The notes under the pieces were generated by a model. It did no database searches and was not told the DNA's origin. It worked only from the letters and a program-made list of their open reading frames with translations. A stretch of DNA of 64,000 nt. It comes from Pseudomonas graminis. GTDB lineage: Bacteria; Pseudomonadota; Gammaproteobacteria; Pseudomonadales; Pseudomonadaceae. Numbering within the stretch: the first letter of the stretch is position 1; the number at the start of each line of letters is the position of its first letter. The translations under genes were made by a program, and so were the position numbers. Location: assembly GCF_013201545.1 (NCBI RefSeq), contig NZ_CP053746.1, positions 1,825,001 through 1,889,000 of the forward strand, read 5' to 3'. Below are positions 9,053-18,477 of the stretch, in pieces.

Positions 9053-9072
9053 TGAGGAATACGTGCTGTCAG

Positions 9073-9166
9073 CAGGACCGGCTTTAGCCGGGAAGAGGCC
9101 ATTGGCAGCACCCTCATTTTTGCGGTGTGACACCTGACGTCTTCCCGGCTGAAGCCAGTCCCACAG
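9073..9166. repeat. REP pair (BIME), copy 2
   Basis: A second inverted REP pair about 20 bases after the first: CAGGACCGGCTTTAGCCGGG opening and CTTCCCGGCTGAAGCCAGTCC closing. The closing arm has one change (CCAGTCC for CCGGTCC). Together copies 1 and 2 fill most of the 335-base gap before the iron permease gene. Confidence 0.88.
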
Positions 9167-9257
9167 TTGAGTCATAGCCATCAACTCAGCGCTTGAGTCC
9201 TCAGCGCCTAACATGAACAATGGCAACCCCTCGCATTCCTGATTGAGATCCACCCTC

Positions 9258-11150
9258 ATGTTCCGCTCCCGCTTTTTGACCTGCCTGAGCCTCGTGCTGT
9301 TGAGCCTGTTCAGCGCCAGTGCCTGCGCAGCGCCTGCCGAGGACGCGGCTCAGGCGTTGCATTTACTCGATTACGTCGGAGCGGACTACCCGGCGACGAT
9401 CGCGGACGGCAAGGTCGTGGATGACGCCGGATACCGCGAGCAGCTGGAATCTCTCGCGGCGCTGCAGGGCACGATCGCCGCGTTACCCGCCAAGCCAGAG
9501 CAGGCAGCGCTGGAACAGGGCCTCACAGCGCTGTTGAATGCGGTCAACCAGAAGCAGGACGGCGCTCAAGTGTCCCGTCAGGCGCGTCAGCTCGGCGCAA
9601 AGCTGGCAGTGGCGTACGAAGTCAGTCAGGCCCCAGTGATTACCCCGGATCCCGCCCGTGGCGCGCCCTTGTATGCGCAGTATTGTTCGGTGTGCCATGG
9701 CGATGCCGGCGCAGGCGACGGGCCGGCCGGGATTGGTCTCACGCCGCCGCCTTCGAATTTGCGTGACGCGGTGCGGCTCGACCGCCTGAGTCTCTACGAC
9801 ATCTACAACACCCTCGGGCTGGGCCTTGAAGGCACTGAAATGCCAGCCTTCGCGGACCAATTGGATGACCGCCAGCGTTGGGACCTCGCCACTTACATCG
9901 CAGGCTTCAGCGCGGATTCTGCTGCGAAGCAGGACAAGCCCTACAACCTCGCTGATCTGGCGCGGCAGACACCGGCAGAAGTCAGCGCCAGCGAAGGGCC
10001 GCAAGCCGCTGCCAGCTTCCGTGCCCAGCGCGCGCAGCCGCCGCAGGTTCAACGCGGCCCGGCGCAGCTGCTCGACTACACCAGCGCAACTCTGGACAAG
10101 AGCCTTGCCGCGTACCAGGCCGGCGATCGCGAGCAGGCGTATGACCTGTCCGTCGCAGCGTATCTGGAGGGCTTCGAGCTGGTCGAAAGCTCGCTGGACA
10201 ACGTCGACGCCACCGTGCGCAAGGACACCGAAAAAGTGCTCATGGCCTACCGGCAGTCGTTGCAGGATGGCCTGCCCGCAGCACAAGCGGCGCAGAAGCT
10301 CGCTGATGCCAAGGTCAAACTCAAGGAGTCGGCCGATCTGCTTGGCAGCGATGGCCTGAGCACCACATTGAGCTTCATCTCCGGTTTGCTGATCCTGCTG
10401 CGCGAAGGGCTGGAAGCGATTCTCGTGCTCGCCGCCATTCTCGCGTTCCTGCGCAACACCGGTCAGCAATCGGCGGTGCGCAGCGTCAACATTGGTTGGG
10501 GGCTGGCGTTGCTGGCGGGCCTAGGCACCTGGGCGCTGGCAGCGTACGTCATCGATGTCAGCGGTTCGCAGCGCGAGCTATTGGAGGGCGCCACCGCGCT
10601 GTTCGCCAGCGTCATGGTGCTGTGGCTGGGCGTGTGGATGCACGACCGACGTCATGCCGCCGCTTGGCAGGATTACATCAAGAGCAGCCTGGTAGGCGGC
10701 GGTGGCCGTTTTGGTTTTGCGGTGCTGGCGTTCTTCTCGGTCTATCGCGAGCTGTTCGAAGTCATTCTGTTCTACGAGACCCTGTGGCTGCAGGCAGGCC
10801 CCGCCGGCCACAACGCCGTCTTGGCGGGAGGCGCCACGGCGCTGGTGCTGCTTGTCGGCTTGGCGTGGGTGATCTTGCGGGGTTCGGCGAAGCTGCCGCT
10901 GACGCTGTTCTTCGGCATCAATGCTGCGCTGCTGTGCGCGCTGTCGGTGGTGTTCGCGGGCCATGGCGTCAAGGCGCTGCAGGAAGCCGGGATTTTCGGA
11001 ACGCGTCCGGTACCGTTCTTCGATTTCGACTGGCTTGGGATCCACGCCGACGCCTATTCGCTCGGTGCGCAAGCCATAGCGTTGTTGGCGATTGTGGTGC
11101 TGTATGGCCGCAGCCGGATAGCCGAGAAGCGCCGAGCGGCTGCTGCATAA
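9258..11150 (+). CDS. Cytochrome c-FTR1 fusion iron permease
   Basis: A 630-residue protein that joins a periplasmic electron-transfer module to an iron permease. A signal peptide (residues 1-24, ending SACA) is followed by a cytochrome c domain with the haem site C143-S-V-C-H147 and a probable axial methionine in EGTEMPAF (M195). A helical linker runs to about residue 370. The C-terminal part has seven membrane segments of the FTR1/EfeU family, with REGLE (382-386) and RELFE (497-501), the glutamate motifs that bind iron during permeation. The haem domain probably replaces the ferroxidase partner of yeast Ftr1, oxidising Fe(II) before transport. The ATG at 9258 was preferred to the TTG at 9243. 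Confidence 0.9.
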   Translation: MFRSRFLTCLSLVLLSLFSASACAAPAEDAAQALHLLDYVGADYPATIADGKVVDDAGYREQLESLAALQGTIAALPAKPEQAALEQGLTALLNAVNQKQDGAQVSRQARQLGAKLAVAYEVSQAPVITPDPARGAPLYAQYCSVCHGDAGAGDGPAGIGLTPPPSNLRDAVRLDRLSLYDIYNTLGLGLEGTEMPAFADQLDDRQRWDLATYIAGFSADSAAKQDKPYNLADLARQTPAEVSASEGPQAAASFRAQRAQPPQVQRGPAQLLDYTSATLDKSLAAYQAGDREQAYDLSVAAYLEGFELVESSLDNVDATVRKDTEKVLMAYRQSLQDGLPAAQAAQKLADAKVKLKESADLLGSDGLSTTLSFISGLLILLREGLEAILVLAAILAFLRNTGQQSAVRSVNIGWGLALLAGLGTWALAAYVIDVSGSQRELLEGATALFASVMVLWLGVWMHDRRHAAAWQDYIKSSLVGGGGRFGFAVLAFFSVYRELFEVILFYETLWLQAGPAGHNAVLAGGATALVLLVGLAWVILRGSAKLPLTLFFGINAALLCALSVVFAGHGVKALQEAGIFGTRPVPFFDFDWLGIHADAYSLGAQAIALLAIVVLYGRSRIAEKRRAAAA

Positions 11151-11177
11151 ATTCATTTTCTGGAATTGGAGTCGCTT

Positions 11178-11660
11178 ATGCGCGTCTGGATCGATGCCGA
11201 CGCCTGCCCCAAGGCCGCGAAGGACCTGGTCATCAAGTTCGCCCTCAAACGCAAGTTTGAAGTGGTGCTGGTGGCGGGGCAGAGTCAGATCAAGCCGAGC
11301 CTGACCCTGGTGAAGTTGATCGTAGTGCCCAGCGGGCCGGATGCGGCTGACGATTATCTGGTGGAGCATGCCGTGCCGGGCGAGCTGGTGATCTGCAGCG
11401 ATGTGCCCTTGGCTGATCGGCTGGTCAAGAAGGGCGTTGCGGCGCTCGATCCCCGGGGCAAGGAGTTCGATGCGCAGAATATGGGTCAGCGCCTGGCGAT
11501 GCGTAATCTCTTCACGGATCTGCGAGAGCAAGGCCAGGCGAGCGGCGGGCAGGGCGCCTATGGCGAACGGGAGAAACAGGCCTTCGCTAATTGCCTGGAC
11601 CGGATCCTGACGCGGCTGGCCCGCGAGTATCCCGCGCCGCCAGCAGGCGAGAGCCATTAG
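11178..11660 (+). CDS. YaiI/YqxD family (UPF0178) protein
   Basis: A 160-residue protein of the YaiI/YqxD family, recognised by the opening RVWIDADACPKAAKDL and by SDVPLADRLV with ALDPRGKEFD. The fold is related to PIN/NYN nuclease domains and the aspartates at the start are the likely metal ligands, but no activity is established. Start ATG at 11178 with TTGGAG upstream; 27 bases separate it from the permease gene, so co-transcription is possible. Confidence 0.9.
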   Translation: MRVWIDADACPKAAKDLVIKFALKRKFEVVLVAGQSQIKPSLTLVKLIVVPSGPDAADDYLVEHAVPGELVICSDVPLADRLVKKGVAALDPRGKEFDAQNMGQRLAMRNLFTDLREQGQASGGQGAYGEREKQAFANCLDRILTRLAREYPAPPAGESH

Positions 11661-11710
11661 GGCCGAGTCAGGGTGAGCAGTGGATGTGTCACCCGCCCCG
11701 CTTTAAAAGA

Positions 11711-12391
11711 TCAGTCGGCGAGACGGTCATCATTTTCCTGCACCAGCTCCAGGACTCGATCCACCAGCTTGTTGATTCCGGACGCTGCTTCGCCGATGGA
11801 CGTGGCGACCATGTAAGCGGGCGTGCTCACCAACTTGCGGTCCTTGTCTTCAACGATTTCCGTCACCTCGCACTCTTGGTGAGTGCCGCCCATGCGGTTG
11901 ATCGCTGCAGCGGTATCGGCATCGTTGCCGATCGTGCAGGTGACGCCGGGGCCGTAGATTTTGGCCGCCAGCGCAGGCGATACGCAGATGAGCCCGATGG
12001 GTTTGCCGGCTGCCGCAAACGCTTCGGCCATTGCCAGCACTTCAGCCTGGACCTTGCAGCCAGCGCCTTGGGTGGAGAAGTTCGACAGGTTTTTCGCGGC
12101 ACCGGAGCCGCCGGGGATGATCAATGCGTCGAATTCAGTGACGTCGGCTTCGCGGAGGTCTTCAATGGCGCCGCGGGCGATGCGGGCTGATTCGACCAGC
12201 ACGTTGCGCGATTCGGGCATCTCTTCGCCGGTCAGATGATTGATGACGTGGTGCTGGGGAATATTGGGTGCAAAGCACTTTACGACTGCGCCTCGCTGAT
12301 CAAGGCGCAGCAGCGTGAGCACGCTTTCGTGGATTTCCGCGCCGTCGTAAACGCCACAGCCAGAAAGAATAACGGCCACTGTTTTGGTCAT
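11711..12391 (-). CDS. elbB: ElbB, DJ-1/PfpI family glyoxalase-like protein
   Basis: A 226-residue protein of the DJ-1/PfpI superfamily matching ElbB (also ElbA/YhbL, isoprenoid biosynthesis glyoxalase). Visible motifs are VILSGCGVYDGAEIHE at the N-terminus, ALIIPGGSGAAKNLS, and the nucleophile elbow GLICVSPAL with the conserved cysteine (about residue 137). Glyoxalase activity converting glyoxal to glycolate has been reported for E. coli ElbB. A GGAGGAA ribosome site lies just upstream of the ATG at 12391. Convergent with the YaiI gene. Confidence 0.92.
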   Translation of the reverse strand: MTKTVAVILSGCGVYDGAEIHESVLTLLRLDQRGAVVKCFAPNIPQHHVINHLTGEEMPESRNVLVESARIARGAIEDLREADVTEFDALIIPGGSGAAKNLSNFSTQGAGCKVQAEVLAMAEAFAAAGKPIGLICVSPALAAKIYGPGVTCTIGNDADTAAAINRMGGTHQECEVTEIVEDKDRKLVSTPAYMVATSIGEAASGINKLVDRVLELVQENDDRLAD

Positions 12392-12526
12392 TCGCGTGTT
12401 CCTCCTTCGGGCGCTCCGGCCATTTGCCGGTTACGCAGGTCAGCATTGCGCTGATTGTCGCAAGCCATGAACCTAGGACAACGCCGTCAGCGAATGTCTC
12501 CGGACTCATCGGCCTGCGTCGAGGAT

Positions 12527-13156
12527 TTACTCATCAGGGGTTTTTCTGGCTTCTACCTTGGCTTCGGCATTGGCCGCAACGGCCAGCTTCTCTTCCCGGG
12601 CTATGCGCGCATTTTTGATGCGGCGGCGAATCCACAGCAACACGCCAATCACAAGCAGCGCGCCAAGCACCCACAGCTCGTACTTCTTGACGTTGCCCAG
12701 CAGGCCTTCCAGCACGGAGCCGAACTTGTACGCCGCTGCGCCCAACGCTGCTGCCCATACCGCTGCGCCGATGCCGTTGAGCAACAGGTAGCGCCCCGGC
12801 GGATAGCCGGACAGGCCGATGGCGACCGGCATGACCGTGCGCAAGCCGTAAACAAAGCGGAAGCTCAGCACCCAGATGTCGGGGTGGCGGCGGATATGCT
12901 CCAGCGCGCGGTCGCCCATCAACTGCCAGCGAGGCTTGCGCGCCAAAAGCTTGCGGCCATGCTTGCGTCCCATGAAATACCACAGCTGGTCGCCTGCGTA
13001 GCTGCCAAAAAAGGCAACCACCACGACCAGATTGATATCCATGTATCCGCGGAACGCAAGAAAGCCGGCAAGCACCAAAATGGTCTCGCCTTCAAAAAAG
13101 GTCCCGAGGAAAAGGGCGAAGTAGCCAAATTCTTGTAAAAAATGCTGGAGCATCAT
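12527..13156 (-). CDS. DedA family inner-membrane protein
   Basis: A 209-residue membrane protein with the DedA (VTT domain/SNARE-associated) signatures FGYFALFLGTFFEGETILV at the N-terminus and FFGSYAGDQLWYFMGRKHG, followed by FRFVYGLRTVMPVAIGLSG, whose conserved arginines are needed in E. coli YqjA/YghB. Members are implicated in undecaprenyl-phosphate or phospholipid flipping and in membrane potential maintenance. The C-terminus ends in a basic tail. Two adjacent ATGs open the frame and no strong ribosome site separates them. Confidence 0.9.
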   Translation of the reverse strand: MMLQHFLQEFGYFALFLGTFFEGETILVLAGFLAFRGYMDINLVVVVAFFGSYAGDQLWYFMGRKHGRKLLARKPRWQLMGDRALEHIRRHPDIWVLSFRFVYGLRTVMPVAIGLSGYPPGRYLLLNGIGAAVWAAALGAAAYKFGSVLEGLLGNVKKYELWVLGALLVIGVLLWIRRRIKNARIAREEKLAVAANAEAKVEARKTPDE

Positions 13157-13674
13157 TTGGGTGCTGGCGAAATGAACGCGCAGCCTAACGCGCCCAAGGC
13201 ATTCAGGAAAGTATGCAAATGTGTCACCGCGTTAAAGTTTCCTACGTTCGGGAGCGATTATTCGCGCGAAGAGCAGGTTTGTGTCGCACACGTTACGTCG
13301 CAATTACGCTTGTCACGCAAGCGTCATAATCGCCACTTATAAATGTCACGCTTGATCGTCTGGATGGGCTCGGAGCCCCTCCTTGCACATTGCCATCCAC
13401 CTGGCACCACCCGAATGTTTGCAGGTCAGGGCTTGCACCGTACGGAGAAATCCGTAGCGTGGAGAGTCAAACCGCTCACAGCATCGAGCCTGACGCCGGT
13501 CGCCCCGCCGCACGACATAGAGTCAGGCTGCAAACATCTTCAGAACCGCCACGCCTTGGGCGTGACCGTTGCCCCACGCTGTACGTCACCACTGTTGTGG
13601 CGCAAGCGGCATTCCGACATCGGCCGTATGCGCGGCCCAACTGTTACAAGGCCAATTGCCTTACAGGATTATTC
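13157..13674. other. 518-base gene-free region between dedA and ppk
   Basis: No gene is supported here. It holds a candidate Pho box and -10 element (13310-13343), then an unusually long presumptive ppk leader of roughly 320 bases. The ppk frame stays open back to an ATG at 13390, but that 95-codon extension is rich in proline, arginine and cysteine and has no ribosome site, so it looks untranslated. An overlapping open frame at 13343-13678 looks equally accidental. Confidence 0.6.
13310..13343 (+). promoter_or_regulatory. Candidate Pho box and -10 element for ppk
   Basis: TTGTCAC-GCAA-GCGTCAT (13310-13327) matches 10 of the 14 fixed positions of the PhoB-binding consensus CTGTCAT-N4-CTGTCAT. 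TATAAA follows at 13338-13343, ten bases downstream, the distance expected when a Pho box replaces the -35. ppk is a known phosphate-starvation gene in other gamma-proteobacteria, so the location makes sense. Not tested. Confidence 0.55.
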
Positions 13675-15912
13675 ATGAGCACCGAAGGATCTACCGAAGC
13701 CGCAATCGAGCTTGACCCTCAGCCTGTCAATCAGCCGCCCGTCAACCAAGAGGTCACTGCCGTGGTCGAGCCGACCATTGAAGTGGTCCCCGCGCTGGAA
13801 CCGCCTCATCCAGCTCCGCATGTCATCGCGGTGCCCAATCTGGATGACAGCAGTCTCTACATCCATCGCGAGCTGTCGCAGCTGCAGTTCAACATCCGCG
13901 TGTTGGAACAGGCGCTGGACGAGTCCTACCCTCTGCTCGAGCGGCTCAAGTTCCTGCTGATCTTCTCTAGCAACCTCGACGAATTCTTCGAAATCCGCGT
14001 CGCCGGCCTCAAGAAGCAAATCACCTTCGCCCGCGAACAAGCTGGCGCTGACGGCCTGCAGCCTCATCAGGCGCTGGCGCGCATCAGCGAACTGGTTCAC
14101 GGCCATGTGGATCGCCAGTACGCCATTCTCAACGACATCCTGTTGCCTGAGCTGGAAAAGCATCAAGTGCGCTTCATCCGGCGTCGCAACTGGAATGCCA
14201 AGATCAAGGCCTGGGTGCGCCGTTATTTCCGTGACGAGATCGCGCCGATCATCACGCCAATCGGCCTGGACCCGACGCACCCGTTCCCGCTGCTGGTGAA
14301 CAAGTCGCTGAACTTCATCGTCGAGCTGGAGGGCATCGATGCCTTCGGTCGCGATTCCGGTCTGGCGATCATCCCGGCACCGCGCCTGTTGCCGCGCATC
14401 ATCAAGGTGCCGGAAGACGTGGGCGGCACAGGCGATAACTATGTATTCCTGTCGTCGATGATTCACGCCCATGCCGATGACCTGTTCCAGGGCATGAAGG
14501 TCAAGGGCTGCTACCAGTTCCGTCTGACCCGGAACGCTGACCTGGCCCTCGATTCCGAAGACGTGGAAGACCTTGCCCGCGCGCTGCGTGGCGAGCTGTT
14601 CTCCCGTCGCTACGGCGATGCGGTGCGTCTGGAAGTGGCAGACACCTGCCCGAAACTGCTGTCGGACTACCTGCTCAAACAGTTCAACCTTAGCGAGACC
14701 GAGCTGTATCAGGTCAATGGCCCGGTGAACCTGACGCGGCTGTTCAGCATCACTGGCCTCGACAGTCACCCCGAGCTGCAGTACATGCCGTTTACCCCGG
14801 CGATTCCAAAGCTGCTGCAGAACAGCGAAAACATTTTCAACGTCATCAGCAAGCAGGACATTCTGCTGCTGCACCCGTTCGAGTCCTTCACGCCGGTCGT
14901 CGACCTGCTGCGCCAGGCGGCAAAGGACCCTCACGTGCTGGCCGTGCGGCAGACGTTGTATCGCAGCGGCGCCAACTCGGAAATCGTCGATGCGCTGGTG
15001 GATGCCGCGCGCAACGGCAAAGAAGTCACCGCCGTCATCGAGCTGCGTGCGCGTTTTGACGAAGAGTCGAACCTGCAACTGGCGAGCCGCCTGCAAGCGG
15101 CGGGTGCGGTCGTGATCTACGGTGTGGTCGGTTACAAGACCCACGCCAAGATGATGCTGATCCTGCGCCGTGAGGCCGGCGAGATCGTCCGCTATGCGCA
15201 TTTGGGCACCGGCAACTATCACGCCGGCAACGCGCGTCTCTATACCGACTACAGCCTGCTGACCTCGGACGATGCGTTGTGCGAAGACGTCGGCAAACTG
15301 TTCAGTCAGCTGATCGGCATGGGTAAGACCCTGCGCATGAAGAAGCTGCTGCACGCGCCGTTCACCCTGAAAAAAGGCATGCTGGATATGATTGCCCGCG
15401 AGACGCAGTTCGCGTCCGAGGGCAAGCCTGCGCACATCATCGCCAAGTTCAACTCGCTGACCGACCCGAAGATCATTCGCGCGCTGTACAAGGCCAGCCA
15501 GACCGGGGTCAAGATCGACCTCGTCGTGCGCGGCATGTGCTGCCTGCGGCCAGGCGTGCCGGGCGTGTCCCACAACATTCAGGTGCGCTCGATCATCGGT
15601 CGCTTCCTTGAGCACACGCGGGTGTTCTACTTCCTCAATGGCGGCGACGAGCAGATGTTCCTGTCGAGCGCCGACTGGATGGAGCGCAACCTCGACAAGC
15701 GCGTCGAGACCTGCTTCCCGGTGGAAGGCAAGAAGCTGATCTTGCGTGTGAAGAAAGAGCTGGAAGGGTATCTGACCGACAACACCCATAGCTGGCTGCT
15801 GCAGCCGGACGGGCGCTACATTCGCAGCACCCCGACCGGCAACCAGAACGCCCGCAATGTGCAGGCGAGTCTGCTTGAGAAGCTGAGCAACCCGGTCCTC
15901 AGCGTACGTTGA
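13675..15912 (+). CDS. ppk: Polyphosphate kinase 1
   Basis: A 745-residue PPK1, which reversibly polymerises the terminal phosphate of ATP into inorganic polyphosphate. After a low-complexity, valine/proline-rich N-terminus (residues 1-55) come the N domain ([20 protein letters not shown]), the head domain and two phospholipase D-like catalytic domains. His490 (YKTHAKMM) and His509 ([11 protein letters not shown]) correspond to the two essential histidines of E. coli PPK, the first being phosphorylated. An AGGA lies just before the ATG at 13675. The gene converges on ppx and their ends overlap by 14 bases, the usual Pseudomonas arrangement, unlike the ppk-ppx operon of E. coli. Confidence 0.97.
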   Translation: MSTEGSTEAAIELDPQPVNQPPVNQEVTAVVEPTIEVVPALEPPHPAPHVIAVPNLDDSSLYIHRELSQLQFNIRVLEQALDESYPLLERLKFLLIFSSNLDEFFEIRVAGLKKQITFAREQAGADGLQPHQALARISELVHGHVDRQYAILNDILLPELEKHQVRFIRRRNWNAKIKAWVRRYFRDEIAPIITPIGLDPTHPFPLLVNKSLNFIVELEGIDAFGRDSGLAIIPAPRLLPRIIKVPEDVGGTGDNYVFLSSMIHAHADDLFQGMKVKGCYQFRLTRNADLALDSEDVEDLARALRGELFSRRYGDAVRLEVADTCPKLLSDYLLKQFNLSETELYQVNGPVNLTRLFSITGLDSHPELQYMPFTPAIPKLLQNSENIFNVISKQDILLLHPFESFTPVVDLLRQAAKDPHVLAVRQTLYRSGANSEIVDALVDAARNGKEVTAVIELRARFDEESNLQLASRLQAAGAVVIYGVVGYKTHAKMMLILRREAGEIVRYAHLGTGNYHAGNARLYTDYSLLTSDDALCEDVGKLFSQLIGMGKTLRMKKLLHAPFTLKKGMLDMIARETQFASEGKPAHIIAKFNSLTDPKIIRALYKASQTGVKIDLVVRGMCCLRPGVPGVSHNIQVRSIIGRFLEHTRVFYFLNGGDEQMFLSSADWMERNLDKRVETCFPVEGKKLILRVKKELEGYLTDNTHSWLLQPDGRYIRSTPTGNQNARNVQASLLEKLSNPVLSVR

Positions 15913-17401
15913 GGATGATGCCGACTCGGGTCAGCCACTCCGCTTCGAGCGCGAAGTCGGCCTGAGTCAGCTGGTTGTTTTCCAGCCAGCCATCCGGGAA
16001 CACGATGTCCAGGTGGTTTTCGTTGGCGGTCAGCACAGGCTGCGGCATCTCCTGGGTGCCGCGAATGTGGTGAAACAGGATCGCGAAACGCAGCAGCACG
16101 CACAGACGAATCAGCTTCACGCCTTCGTTGCCGAATTCGGCAAACTTGTCCTTCGGAATATTACGGCGATGACCGCGCACGAGCAGGCCAAGCATTTGCT
16201 GGTCCTCGCGGGAGAAACCAGCCAGGTCAGAGTGCTCGATCAGGTACGCGCCATGCTTGTGGTAGTGATAGTGGGCGATGTCCAGACCCACTTCATGCAC
16301 CTTGGCGGCCCAGCTCAGTAATTCGCGATACGAATTGTCCTCAAGCTCCCACGCTTTTGCCACTTGCTCCAGCGCTGACAGCGCCTTGCGCTCGACACGG
16401 GCGGCTTGCTCAAGATCAACGTGGTAGCGCTCCATCAGCGAGCTGAGGGTGCGTTCACGCACGTCTTCGTGGTGGTGACGGCCGAGCAGGTCGTAGAGCA
16501 CGCCTTCACGCAGTGCGCCTTCGCAATGGTCCATGCGCTTGAGGTCGAGGGCATCGAAGATGGCTTCGAGAATCGCCAGCCCTGCCGGGAAGATCGCCCG
16601 ACGATCAGGCTTGAGGCCTTCAAAATCAATCTTGTCGACTTCCCCAAGCTTCATCAGCTTGCGCTTGAGCCAGGCCAGGCCTTCGGCGTTGACCTCGCCA
16701 TTGCCGTGGCCGCCTGCCTTCAGCGCCAAGCCGATGGCGCGAATGGTCCCGGACGAGCCGATGGCCTCATCCCACGTCAGACGATGCAGCGCGTGCTCGA
16801 TGCTCATGATCTCCAACCGCGCTGCCGTGTAGGCCTGTGCGTAGCGCGCCGGGGTGATCTTGCCATCCTTGAAATAACGCTGAGTGAAGCTGACGCAGCC
16901 CATCTGCAGGCTTTCGCGCAGCAGCGGTTCAAAGCGCTGGCCGATGATGAACTCGGTGCTGCCGCCGCCGATGTCGGCGACCAGGCGTTTGCCAGGCGTG
17001 TCGGCCAGGGTGTGGGAGACGCCGAGGTAGATCAGGCGCGCTTCTTCACGGCCGGAGATGACCTCGACCGGATGGCCGAGGATTTCTTCGGCGCGGTGGA
17101 TGAATTCGTTACGGTTGCGGGCCTCGCGCAAGGCGTTGGTGCCAACGATGCGCACGGCGCCGGGCGGCATACCGTTGATCAGCTGAGCGAAACGCTTGAG
17201 GCAGTCGAGCCCGCGCTGCATGGATTCTTCGCTGAGGCGGCGGTCGTCATCGATCCCCGCGGCCAGCTGCACTTTCTCACCGAGCCGCTCAAGGATGCGA
17301 ATTTCGCCCTCATTGGCTTTGGCGACAACCATGTGGAAACTGTTGGAGCCCAGGTCGATCGCGGCGATCAGCGAGAGTTTTTTGGCTGTGGATAGCGGCA
17401 T
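15899..17401 (-). CDS. ppx: Exopolyphosphatase
   Basis: A 500-residue Ppx/GppA phosphatase, which removes terminal phosphates from polyphosphate and opposes ppk. The actin-like ATPase fold is marked by [15 protein letters not shown] near residue 20 and [14 protein letters not shown] (about 155), with a C-terminal HD-like helical region. The open frame runs on to 17746 through REP sequence; ATG 17401 ([18 protein letters not shown]) was chosen because it gives the family length and start and lies before the repeats. Its 3' end is antisense to the last 14 bases of ppk. Confidence 0.95.
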   Translation of the reverse strand: MPLSTAKKLSLIAAIDLGSNSFHMVVAKANEGEIRILERLGEKVQLAAGIDDDRRLSEESMQRGLDCLKRFAQLINGMPPGAVRIVGTNALREARNRNEFIHRAEEILGHPVEVISGREEARLIYLGVSHTLADTPGKRLVADIGGGSTEFIIGQRFEPLLRESLQMGCVSFTQRYFKDGKITPARYAQAYTAARLEIMSIEHALHRLTWDEAIGSSGTIRAIGLALKAGGHGNGEVNAEGLAWLKRKLMKLGEVDKIDFEGLKPDRRAIFPAGLAILEAIFDALDLKRMDHCEGALREGVLYDLLGRHHHEDVRERTLSSLMERYHVDLEQAARVERKALSALEQVAKAWELEDNSYRELLSWAAKVHEVGLDIAHYHYHKHGAYLIEHSDLAGFSREDQQMLGLLVRGHRRNIPKDKFAEFGNEGVKLIRLCVLLRFAILFHHIRGTQEMPQPVLTANENHLDIVFPDGWLENNQLTQADFALEAEWLTRVGIILNVR

Positions 17402-17508
17402 GGTCAAAAGGTCTCGGTCGATAACCCCGACATCGTGCCACGATCCATCCCCGTCGCCAAACCGGCAACGCCTCGCGGATGCATTTGCGGCACGAGCATC
17501 GCTGTTTA

Positions 17509-17602
17509 GTGGGACCGGCTTCAGCCGGGAAGAGGCCGGTGGGTGCACCATCAATTTTGCGGCATGGCAGCTGACGCTTTCCCGGCTAAAGCCGGTCCCA
17601 CT
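17509..17602. repeat. REP pair (BIME), copy 3
   Basis: Opening arm GTGGGACCGGCTTCAGCCGG, closing arm TTTCCCGGCTAAAGCCGGTCC, with about 45 bases between that are also shared with copy 4. It begins about 107 bases upstream of the ppx start. Confidence 0.92.
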
Positions 17603-17618
17603 AGTGCGCATTATGACT

Positions 17619-17711
17619 GTGGGACCGGCTTCAGCCGGGAAGAGGCCGGTGGGTGCAACATCAATTTGCGGCATGGCAACTGACGCTTTCCCGGCTAAAG
17701 CCGGTTCTACA
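17619..17711. repeat. REP pair (BIME), copy 4, near-identical tandem of copy 3
   Basis: Repeats the whole of copy 3, including the internal GGTGGGTGCA and GGCATGGCA segments, with only a few changes and one base less in a T run, at a 110-base period. A half arm (AAAGCCGGTCC) follows at 17720-17730. The near-identity suggests a recent tandem duplication. Confidence 0.92.
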
Positions 17712-17742
17712 ATTTGAGCCAAAGCCGGTCCTGCACCCGGGC

Positions 17743-18477
17743 TCAAGCCTGCTCGACTGAGCCAATAAAATTCGCCAGCTCGGGCGTCTTCGGGTTGGCC
17801 ATCAATTCTTTCGGGTCGCCCACTTCATGCACCTTGCCCTGATGCATGAACACCAGCTTGTCGCCCACTTCACGGGCGAAGCGCATTTCGTGGGTCACCA
17901 TGATCAGCGTCATGCCGTCTTTGGCCAGCTCGCGAACGACGGCAAGGACTTCGTTGACCAGCTCCGGGTCGAGTGCCGAGGTGATTTCGTCGCACAGCAG
18001 CACTTTGGGCGACATCGCCAGCGCACGGGCAATCGCCACGCGCTGTTGCTGACCGCCAGACAACCGGTCCGGAAACGCGTCGAATTTCTCGCCCAGGCCC
18101 ACGCGATTCAGCATTTCCTTTGCCAGCCTGGTCGCTTCGGCTTTGGAGACCTTCTTCACCACTTGGGGCGCGAGCATCACGTTCTCGCCCACCGTCAGGT
18201 GCGGGAACAGGTTGAATTGCTGGAAGACCATGCCGACTTTCTGTCTGAGGCTGCGCAGGTCAGCTCGCGCGGCGTCGAGGTATTCGCCGTCGACCTCGAT
18301 CACGCCGTCATTGATCGACTCCAGTCCGTTGAGCGTGCGTAGCAGCGTGCTTTTGCCGGAACCGCTGCGCCCGATGATCGCCACGACCTGGCCTTCCTCG
18401 ACGCTGAGGTCGATGCCCTTGAGCACGTGGTGGTCGCCGTAATACTTGTGCAGGGCGGAAATTCTAAGCAGAGGCAT
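17743..18477 (-). CDS. Polar amino-acid ABC transporter, ATP-binding protein
   Basis: A 244-residue ATPase of the HisP/GlnQ/ArtP type that powers uptake through the two permeases encoded upstream in the operon. Walker [10 protein letters not shown], signature [15 protein letters not shown], Walker [15 protein letters not shown] and the switch histidine in MVTHEM are all present. The last gene of a four-gene minus-strand operon; it starts inside the end of the preceding permease gene (overlap 14 bases). GGAGA precedes ATG 18477; the longer open frame to 18582 reads through permease sequence in another frame. Confidence 0.95.
   Translation of the reverse strand: MPLLRISALHKYYGDHHVLKGIDLSVEEGQVVAIIGRSGSGKSTLLRTLNGLESINDGVIEVDGEYLDAARADLRSLRQKVGMVFQQFNLFPHLTVGENVMLAPQVVKKVSKAEATRLAKEMLNRVGLGEKFDAFPDRLSGGQQQRVAIARALAMSPKVLLCDEITSALDPELVNEVLAVVRELAKDGMTLIMVTHEMRFAREVGDKLVFMHQGKVHEVGDPKELMANPKTPELANFIGSVEQA

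Noticed and set aside
13390..13674. 95-codon in-frame N-terminal extension of ppk
   Set aside because: No ribosome site, composition unlike PPK, and PPK1 proteins of Pseudomonas start near the ATG at 13675.
13669..15789. 706-codon open frame antisense to ppk, and other long antisense frames (6294-7625, 9483-10469, 22224-23609, 57322-58755)
   Set aside because: All are shadows of well-supported genes caused by high third-position GC; none has domain features.
17402..17746. Upstream extension of the ppx frame by 115 codons
   Set aside because: It reads through two REP pairs; the ppx family begins at MPLSTAKK.
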